Shown here piece after piece: positions 56,540 through 64,000 of a stretch of DNA of 64,000 nt. Within the stretch, counting starts at the first letter, position 1. Every line of letters starts with the position of its first letter. Under the pieces are notes generated by a model. That model did not search any database. It had not been told where the DNA came from and was given only the letters and a program-made list of their open reading frames with translations. Source of the DNA: Blepharisma japonicum (Eukaryota; Ciliophora; Heterotrichea; Heterotrichida; Blepharismidae); the NCBI GenBank assembly GCA_949751835.1, contig CATKHK010000022.1:62001-126000 (forward strand). Direction: 5' to 3'. A program made the position numbers and the translations under genes.

Positions 56540-57769
56540 TTAGCATAGATTTCCCTTTTTTCAACTATCGAGGTATTTTGCAAAATAAATTGCTTTAAAT
56601 GCCTTGATTCGTAATGCATTTTGGTAATATGTAATTGCGTCTTCATATCTATTTTCATCATAGAAGATATTACCTATTCCATAGTGCGCAGATGCATTAT
56701 TTGGATTAATTTTTATGGCATCTTTATAGCACTCTATTGCTTCTTCTCTTCTGCCTAACATTTTAAGAGCATTTGCTTTATTTATATGAAAGAATGCATC
56801 ATCTGAATCAATTTTAATTGCTTTGCTAAAAAGCATAACTGCTTCTTCATATCTCTTTTCATCATAGAAGATATTTCCTATTCTACATAATGCAAATTCA
56901 GAGTTTGGATCATTGTTGATAACTTGTTCATAGCATTCCATAGCTTCTTCTCTTCTGCCTAGCTTTTTAAGAATATCTCCTTTAAATATTCGCAAAAATC
57001 CCTCATTTGGTTTGATTCTAATTGCATCATTGTAATATTTTATTGCTTCCTCATATCTATTTTCTTCATCCAAGATAGCTCCTATCATCAAATATGCAGA
57101 GTCATCATTTGGATCAATTTGTATAGCTTCTTTATACTTGTTTAATTCTGATTTTATATTTTCTTTCCCGTTCTCAAAGTTCATATACCCTGCGGGAGTG
57201 ATTTTGAATCCAGATTGCATTTCAATTGAAATAGCCTTGGATGTTTCTTCATTAAAGCTCTTGATAATTACATCAATTTGATTTCCCATTATGGAGAATA
57301 ACTTGGCATTATTTGTTTTTGCTGTAAGCATTTCTTTAGCTTTTTCAATAGCATCAGTTGGCTGCAGAGCTAATAAATTTAATAAAGGATCCTTTTCCAA
57401 TCTTGATAATTTTTGTACATGGCAGATCTTTTTGGCATATCTACTAATTTTTGTGGAATCAGAGTAGATGTCTTTTAAAATTTGCTGTAGGAGATTTTGA
57501 TAGCTACAGAGAGTTTGAGAAAAGGAAGTGATAATATTTGCTTTTATTTCATCATTTCTTGATTTCTCTTCTCTAAAAAAATTAAGGATCGCCTCTTTTG
57601 TACCTTCAACAGGCTCTAAAATAATGGGGATGAAATTATGAGGCTTGTTGATTGATTTACAATGCCCTATTAGGTGCTTTTCGCAAGAATAAGTCTCAGG
57701 AGAAGTGCAGTCGCATGAAAGTTCAACTTCATTGTCACATTCTGGCTCATAGCATTTTACGATACTCAT
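56540..57769 (-). CDS. T2: B-box/coiled-coil/TPR protein, paralogue of T1
   Basis: 409 residues, closely similar to T1 throughout, including the 3' end, and probably a recent tandem duplicate. B-box-like cluster (CYEPECDNEVELSCDC, CEKHLIGHC), coiled coil (LLALQPTDAIEKAKEML), then TPR units (NKYKEAIQIDPNDDSAYLMI, FSKAIKIDSDDAFFHINKAN, YKDAIKINPNNASAHYGIGN). The TGA at 56561-56563 is read as Trp and the stop is TAA at 56540-56542. No in-frame stop breaks it. Confidence 0.83.
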
Positions 57770-57951
57770 ATTTTTATAATTTAATAGTTCTATTAATTTA
57801 TACTCCTAAATCGCTAATGCTTCTGATAAATCATTACTGACACTTCAAATCTATTTCATGACTGATAAATTTAAAATAATTGTTTGTAGAATTATGCATT
57901 TTAGTAATAATCTTTATTTAAAGCCTGCCAAACTATTAATAATTATCTGAG

Positions 57952-59319
57952 ATGTATTTTAAATTTCAAAAAGATATTGCTGAAAATTATGAGCCAACAG
58001 AAGAAGAATGAGAAAAAGAGATCGATGAAAATTACGAGCCAACAGAAAAAGAAATTATCGATTATGGCGTACAGCTTGGTCTAACTCTTCCAGATGATAA
58101 AGATTTGCTATACATAACTCAGAAATGTTTGAAAGATCCTCTTCCTAGTGCATGAAGAGCATTCAAAACTCGTGAGGGTGATATTTATTATAAAAACATC
58201 GAAACTAGCAAAAGTCAATGAGAAAATCCATGTGAAAATGATTATAAACAATTAATAAGAGAAGCTAAGAGTTTAAAAAGGCTTGAAAAACAAAAACTAG
58301 AATCCAAAAGTGAAGATGGGCTCAATTCTCAAATAGATACCTTAAGAAATAAAGCAGTTGAGATTTTAAACAGACCAGACAATCCAGAGTTAGAGATGGA
58401 TTTTAGAACAACTTGCTCAGCATTTCGTGCTAATAATAATTTTTTTGATCCGTCGCTAATACAAGCTTACAAAGATTATCTTAATGCTTATGAACGAAAG
58501 ACATCTCTTTATACTTTTATAGGAGACAGGAAAAATCATCGAAGTATTTTATATATTTATACCACTGAATTTGAAACCGCAAAATCCAAAACCACTAAGA
58601 ATATTCCACAACTACTAGACTATACCACTTGCATAGCTCAGCTTCCAAATGGCAAGCTATTCTGTTATGGTAATGAATACCCATCTTCTGGAATTACAGT
58701 GCTAATTGATCTGAATGGTGGAGTCGAAATGCTACCATCTGGAACTCCTTGCAACCGCTCATCATGTATCTATTTCAACAACAGTGTCTATTGCTTTGGA
58801 GGAAAGAAAGATTTTTGTGATTTAGTTCTATCTAGTAGATTTGATTTGGATCAAAATCGATGAATTAAATTAACTTCATTGCCAAAAGCTGATCTATTTT
58901 GCAATAATATAATACTCGATGGGAATATTTTGACTTCAGGATATGAAAATAGAAATCTTTGGTTATACTCAATTGATATTGACTCTTTCTCGACTATTCC
59001 TTATGAGTTTACACATAAGAAAGTAAAGATACTCATAAAAGCAGAGAGACTGTATTTGATTGAATGCTGTGGATCAATCTATGAATGCGAAAGTGGAAGT
59101 TACACGAATTGGAGGAAAATAGCACAATCAACAATTAGTTGTAGTGATCTTTCTCGTATTTATTGCTCATATAATAAAGGAGGATGATATATCGGTGCCT
59201 TATACAAAGATTATTCTTATGGACTCTTCGAACATATGATGACTTACGAATGCTACAAGTTTGATTTGAACACAAAATCAGCCGGCAGGCTACTTAGTTT
59301 AGCATATAAAATTTCTTAA
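57952..59319 (+). CDS. K5: CEP164-like WW plus kelch protein
   Basis: 455 residues. An acidic start contains a duplicated ENYEPTE motif. Residues about 40-100 match the N-terminal WW module of CEP164: EIIDYGVQLGLTLPDDKDLL, then LPSAW, GDIYYKNIETSKSQW, ENPC. In CEP164 this module docks TTBK2 at centriole appendages. After a short basic helix comes the family linker (DTLRNKAVEILNRPDNPELE, YLNAYERKTSLY) and the kelch repeats (IAQLPNGKLFCYG, YFNNSVYCFGGK, FDLDQNRWIKLTSLPKAD), ending in TAA. Several Trp, including both WW tryptophans, are TGA. A link to cilia or basal bodies is only inferred from the WW module. Confidence 0.8.
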
Positions 59320-60240
59320 TTGAGATTGCTTAAAAATTTTTACTACTCTTTCATTCTTTAAGTTGAAAATTAAAAAGTCTTTATCAATATGAATTATTTT
59401 GTGAAAAAATTTTAGCTGTAATTTAAAATTTTAAGGTTGTAAAATATTACAGCCTAATATATCAAATATAATTATGCAAGTTTTCTAGTATTTTTCAAAC
59501 GCTTCTCTTCTCAAATATTTTTTAAACATCACAATGAAGATTGCATAACTTTGAATTTATGCTTTATAAGGTGATGGGCTATTATTTAAATAAAAGCTTA
59601 AGTAAAAGGCTAGGCCCAAATTCCTTTTTGTATAAACTTAAACTGGACGCCAGTATTTCTTAATATTCTTTTGCAGACAAAGATTCTGAAGGTTCGCTAG
59701 TCACGCTTAATAATATCGCCTCATTAGGTTTGAGTCCAATTGCTGCTATCTAATAATCAGGTTTGAGTTTGATTGCTTCCTCATGCATTCAGATAGGCCA
59801 TCTTTCACATTATGAAATCTCTTTAAAAAATTATACATTATAAATTTCATATTGAAATTGAAAATATCAAAGTTAGAGAGAAAATAAAACTATAAAAATT
59901 AAGCAATTTTAGGTATGTATTGGATAATAAAATTAAAAAGAAAAAATTGCTTCTTTTGTTATAAACAAAATAAAAGAATCAAGAACTTTGCTCAGATACA
60001 TCTTCTTCCGAATACTTTTATAATATCTTAATAGGTAAAAAAAATTTATTAATTTACAAGCCAAAACGACCATAAGTTTTTGCTGCTGAAAGTATTATAT
60101 AATAAAATAATGAAGCAATTTCTAATAAATCATTACCAGCACTTCAAATCTATTTAATTGATAAATTTATAACAATTATGCTTGCATCTTTAGTAGCTAT
60201 CTTTATTTAAAGCCTACCCAGCAATTAATAATTATTTTAA
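59320..60240. other. Spacer with repeat unit and TPR relic
   Basis: The first 380 bp (tttactactctttcattctt, then ttgcagacaaagattctgaa near 59680) recur downstream of K6 and K7. At 59690-59830 the minus strand reads EEAIKLKPDY and IGLKPNEAI, remnants of TPR units. The last 100 bp match the block just upstream of K5 (attaataattat). Confidence 0.5.
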
Positions 60241-61542
60241 ATGTATTTCAAATTTCTAAAAGAGATCGATGAAGATTACGAGATCAATGAAGATTACGAG
60301 CCAACAGAAGAAGAAATTATCGAATATGGCATGAGACTAGGTCTAACTCTTCCAGATGATGAAGATTTGCTATACATAGCTCGGAAAAGTTTGAAATATC
60401 CTCTTCCTAGGCCATGAAGAGCATACAAAACTCTTGAAGATGAAATTTATTATAAAAATACTGAAACTCACAAAAGTCAACGAGAACATCCATGTGAGAT
60501 CGACCATAAACAGCTAGTAAGAGAAGCCAAGAGTTCTAAATTTGAAAACCAAAAAATAAAATCAAAAATCATAGAAACCTTAAGAAATAAAACAGCTGAG
60601 ATTTTGAGAAGACCATACAATCCAGAATTAGAGGTGGAATTCAGAGCAGCTTGTTCAGCGTATGAAGAAAGCTCTAGTCTCTATGATCATTCAGTCGAAA
60701 AAGCTTACCAAGATTATCTTAATGCTTATCAACAAAAGACGTCTCTTTATAATATAAGTAGGGAGAGTTTAATTATTTATAACACCGAAACTGAAACCAA
60801 AGAAATTAAAATATTGAAGACTCCAAAACCACTAGACTATACCACTAGCATAGCTCAGCTTCCAAATGGCAAGTTATTCTGTTATGGTGGCAATATTTCT
60901 CGACCTCTTGGGACTACAATGTTAATTGATGTGAGTGGTGGAGTAGAAGTTCTACAATCTGGAACTCCATGCATACGCTCATCATGTATCTATTTCAACA
61001 ACAGCATCTATTGCTTTGGAGGAAAGAAAGATTATCGTAGTAATTTAGCTCTATCTAGTAGATTTAATTTGGATCAAAATCGATGAATTCAATTAATTCC
61101 ATTACCAAAAATAGATTGTCTTTGCAATAGTATGATATTTAATGGGAATACTTTGATTTCAGGATATGAAAATAAAAATCTTTGGCTATACTCAATTGAT
61201 ATTGACTCTTTCTCGACGATTCCTTATGAGTTTGCAGAGATGAAAGTAAAAATCCTGATAAATGCAGAGAGACTGTATTTGATTGAATGCGGTATTGATG
61301 GATCAATCTATGAATGCGAAAGTGGAAATTACATGAGTTGAAGACGAATAGGAGAATCAAAAATTAGTTTTAATTATTCTCTTGTTTATTGTTCATGTAA
61401 TAAAGGAGAAATATATATTGGTACCGTATATGAAAAAGTAAATTTATTCGCCAGGATAAGTAGTGATCAGATGATTTACGAATGCTATAGGTTCGATTTG
61501 AAAAAAAAATTAGCCAAAGAGCTATTTAGAAGCATTTGATAG
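60241..61542 (+). CDS. K6: CEP164-like WW-derived plus kelch protein
   Basis: 433 residues, paralogue of K5 (start, WW region, linker and propeller all align). The CEP164-like region keeps EIIEYGMRLGLTLPDDEDLL, P-W and EIYYKNTETHKSQ. The second WW tryptophan is Arg here (S-Q-R-E-H-P-C), so proline-ligand binding is probably weakened or lost. Linker ETLRNKTAEILRRPYNPELE; kelch repeats IAQLPNGKLFCYGG, YFNNSIYCFGGK, FNLDQNRW. TGA codons are Trp (for example 60417-60419 in the WW region and the last codon before TAG). One frame throughout. Confidence 0.8.
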
Positions 61543-61969
61543 TTGATTAATAGAGATTGTTTAAATATTTTTACTATTTTTTTTATTCTTTACATTGAAA
61601 GTTAAAAGTCTTCATCAATACGAATTATTTTTTGAAAAAATGTGAGTTGTGTTAAATTTGCAAGGTTGTAAATAATGAAACGCTGAATAAGTCCCAATAT
61701 AATTATATCAGTTTTCTAGTATTTTTCAGAAGCTATTAGTCTTATTTGCACAATGAAGATTGTATAACATTGAATTTTAGCTTTAAAAGTGTGATAGCTT
61801 TTTTAAATAATAGCACTCAGTATAAAGTAAGGCTGAAATTTCTTTTTTCTGTAAACTTTAAACTAGACGCCAGGTTTCTTTGCTCTTCTTTTGCAGATAA
61901 AGATTCTGATGGACTGCTGATCATGCTATGATTTCATATATAATAAATATGAAAATTAAGAGTTAAAAG
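61543..61969. repeat. Intergenic repeat unit after K6
   Basis: Collinear with the spacers after K5 (59340-59720) and K7 (63060-63430): a poly-T/attctttacattgaaagtta block, a ttttctagtatttttcaga block and a ttcttttgcagataaagatt block. It shows that K5-K8 arose by tandem duplication including their 3' flanks. Confidence 0.6.
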
Positions 61970-63054
61970 ATGCTTGAAAGCCAAAAACTAAAAACAAAAA
62001 GCATAGAATTTCTAAATTTCAATATAGACACCTTAAGAAATAAAGCAGCTGAGATTTTGAGCAGACCAAACAACCCAGAATTAGAGATGGAATTCAGAGC
62101 AACTTGCTCAACATATAAAAGAAACCCTAGTCCTTATGATCCATTAATCGAAAAAGCTTACCAAAATTATCTCAATGCTTATCAGCAAAAGACGTCTGTT
62201 TATAATTTTAAAGGAGATTGCCATTGAGCTAAATTATATATTTATAACACTGAAACTGAAGTCGAAAAAGTCAAAATCATTAAGACAAATCAAAACTACT
62301 AGATGCTTGCATAACTCAACTTCCAAATGGCAAACTATTCTGTCATGGTGGTGATACTTCTCAACCTTCTGGAATTACAGTGCTAATTGATGTGAATGGT
62401 GAAGTCAAAGTGCTGCCATTGGAACAAAAATTGCAGTTATTTTTTTATTAGTTCATAGAATAAATCAGCAATAAATAGCACCCATCTGGAACTCCTTGCA
62501 TTCACTCATCATGTATCTATTCCAACAACAGCGTCTATTGCTTTGGAGGAATTAATAAAGCACTTTTAACTCTCTCTAGTAGATTTGGTTTGGATCAAAA
62601 TCGATGAATTCAATTAGCTTCATTGCCAAAAGCTGATTTTTGTTGCAATAGTATAATATTCAATGGAAATATTTTGATTTCTGGATATAAAAATGGAAAT
62701 CTTTGGTTATACTCAATTGATATTAACTCTTACTCAACAATTTCTTATTGGTTTGCAGAGAATAAAAGAAAGATCCTGATAAATGCAGACAGACTATAGT
62801 GGATTGAATGCGATGATGGATGAATCTTTGAAAGTGAAATTGGAAGTTACACAAATTGGAGTATAATAGGAAAATCAGCAATCGATTATGATCCTTGTCA
62901 AGTGTATTGCTCATATAATAAAGGAAGAATATATATTGGCACCATATCCATTTCAATGGTTTTTGGAGAATATAATCCCCCGTACTTTTTCTATTTACAT
63001 AGGTTTGATTTGAATACAAAATTAATCACTGAGTTAACATGTGTAGTTGATTAA
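61970..63054 (+). pseudogene. K7: broken kelch-family gene
   Basis: Starts MLESQKLKTKSIEF and enters the family linker (DTLRNKAAEILSRPNNPELE, YLNAYQQKTSVYN) without a B-box, kinase or WW module. After about 110 codons the frame breaks (near 62290), about 66 bp are inserted within the kelch codons (62419-62484), and a further stop lies near 62798. Kelch remnants remain clear (FDLDQNRW-like, ILISGYKN, ILINADRL). It is a host gene in decay, with at least three defects. Confidence 0.8.
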
Positions 63055-63736
63055 AATAATCGTTTTTTAAAAATTTTACTACTCTTTCATTCTTTACGTT
63101 TAAAGGTAAAAGCCCTTATCATTACAATTTATTTTATCAAAAGATGTTAAAATTTGTAAGGTTTTGAGCAGCCGTATAATTCAAATATAATTATATCAAT
63201 TTTATAGTCTTTTTTTTAGATACAGCTAATCTTCCTTTATCAAATATATTTTAAATTTGCATAATGAAAATCATATAACTTTGAAATTTAGCCTTGAAAG
63301 TCTGATGGGCTTTTATTTAAATAATAACCCCCAGCACAATAAGGCCGAAAATTTTTTTCTATTGACATAAATAGATATCAGGCTTCATTGTTCTTCTTTT
63401 GCAGACAAAGAATGCGCAGATCCGCTAATGATGCGAAGTTGAAATTCTGTTTTAGAGTGCTTGTTCTCTACAAGTGGGGCGCAGTTTAGATGATATATAA
63501 AGTTTCCATAAAAGCACATGCACCTTACTAGGGCGAAATTGCAAAGAAGTGAAAATAGACCAACTTTCCAGGAAGAGTAAAAGTTAAACTCGCCAAAATT
63601 CATAATTTTGACTGATTTGCTTTTAATATTTGTTAATAAACTTCATCTCGCAAAGCTCCTTTTTATATAGAAAATCATTTTCAAAGAATTAGATCAATAA
63701 AGAAAAATATATAGATCTGTAATTATAATAATTATT
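63055..63736. other. Spacer between K7 and K8
   Basis: Contains the intergenic repeat unit shared with K5 and K6 flanks, then about 200 bp (63400-63650) whose reverse complement matches 48160-48420. A 72-codon minus-strand open stretch (63385-63603) overlaps that match. The other copy does not keep it open, so I do not call it a gene. The last 40 bp match the block upstream of K1 and K3 starts. Confidence 0.5.
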
Positions 63737-64000
63737 ATGGATATCAAACAATGTTTTAAGCCAGGCTGTAAGTTTGAGGCTGAGTATGTATGCAAATGTG
63801 CTTCTTCTTGAACTTATTCCTGCAGACAGCATACAGGAAAGCATATAGAGCTGTCTAATAAAAATCATATATTTGAATTTATTTTTAAAGACTCTTGCGA
63901 AGGAACAAAAGAAGCAATTCTCGGATTTCTCGTAAAAGAAAAGTCAGAGTATATCAACCTGAAGAGAAAAATCTTAGCATCCTTCAGCCAGCATCTACTT
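63737..64000 (+). CDS. K8: B-box/coiled-coil gene, 5' part only (cut by window end)
   Basis: 88 codons visible, open to the window edge. MDIKQCFKPGCKFEAEYVCK begins the B-box-like cluster (CKCASSWTYSCRQHTGKH). The coiled coil begins with GTKEAILGFLVKEKSEYINL and SLKRKILASFSQ-like sequence. It is closest to K3 and K1. One TGA codes Trp (63807-63809 region). Whether a kelch or TPR part follows cannot be seen. Confidence 0.8.

Noticed and set aside
63385-63603. A 72-codon minus-strand gene
   Set aside because: The homologous copy at 48.2 kb does not keep the frame open, and no domain is seen.
1-64000. Mycoplasma or mitochondrial DNA, because UGA=Trp
   Set aside because: Spliceosomal introns and nuclear genes (SmE, SIZ, Mot1, Rad9, WNK) show eukaryotic nuclear DNA.

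Overview
The window looks like nuclear DNA of a heterotrich ciliate, most likely Blepharisma or a close relative. Many genes read through in-frame TGA exactly where the protein family demands tryptophan: the W of the SP-RING in a SUMO ligase, W-I-D-A-H in arginase, V-A-W-N in a WNK kinase. TAA and TAG act as stops. The introns found are only 15 nt (seven) or 16 nt (one), GT...AG. UGA=Trp together with 15-16 nt introns is known from Blepharisma; Stentor has 15-nt introns but the standard code. The DNA is AT-rich and, in the left third, very compact, with spacers down to 23 bp.

Region 1 (about 1-21.4 kb) is a dense housekeeping stretch: a hypothetical protein, a WBP4-like U1-zinc-finger/WW protein, a SIZ/PIAS SUMO ligase with PHD, a PUB-CAP fusion, a zinc-finger/LRR protein, the Mot1/BTAF1 ATPase, a CBM20 protein, a sigma-like GST, arginase, a Rad9-like clamp subunit, SmE (split by a 15-nt intron), VDAC, a RasGAP-domain protein, a WNK kinase and a RING/IBR-PARP fusion. 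About 21.9-23.1 kb holds decayed coding sequence.

Region 2 (about 25.9-48.0 kb, minus strand) is a tandem array of six large membrane-protein genes. Each has a signal peptide, a PA domain, a Cys-rich segment resembling the central region of plant vacuolar sorting receptors, a Lin-12/Notch repeat (LNR), one membrane segment and a cytosolic tail ending in RING-H2. Two unrelated tail types occur: acidic/Ser-rich + RING (copies A, D, F) and 22-residue repeats + RING (copies B, C, E). In five copies a 15-nt intron lies inside the membrane-segment codons, at the junction between lumenal part and tail. Four copies look intact (C, D, E, F), one is interrupted by a 100-N gap (B) and one is frameshifted (A). 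Decayed relics of the same family alternate with the genes at a spacing of about 3.7 kb.

Region 3 (23.2-25.0 kb and 48.7-64.0 kb) holds a second expanding family on both strands. A common linker plus kelch-like propeller is joined to different N-termini: B-box-like zinc finger with coiled coil (K1, K3, K8), almost nothing (K2), a protein kinase (K4), or a CEP164-like WW segment (K5, K6). Two further genes (T1, T2) put the B-box/coiled-coil N-terminus in front of TPR repeats. Several members are broken (K1, K4, K7). Spacers are also duplicated, some in inverted orientation.

The most notable content is the pair of modular, tandemly duplicating families, one of membrane RING ligases with a sorting-receptor-like lumenal part and one of kelch/TPR proteins, in which whole modules have been exchanged between neighbouring copies.
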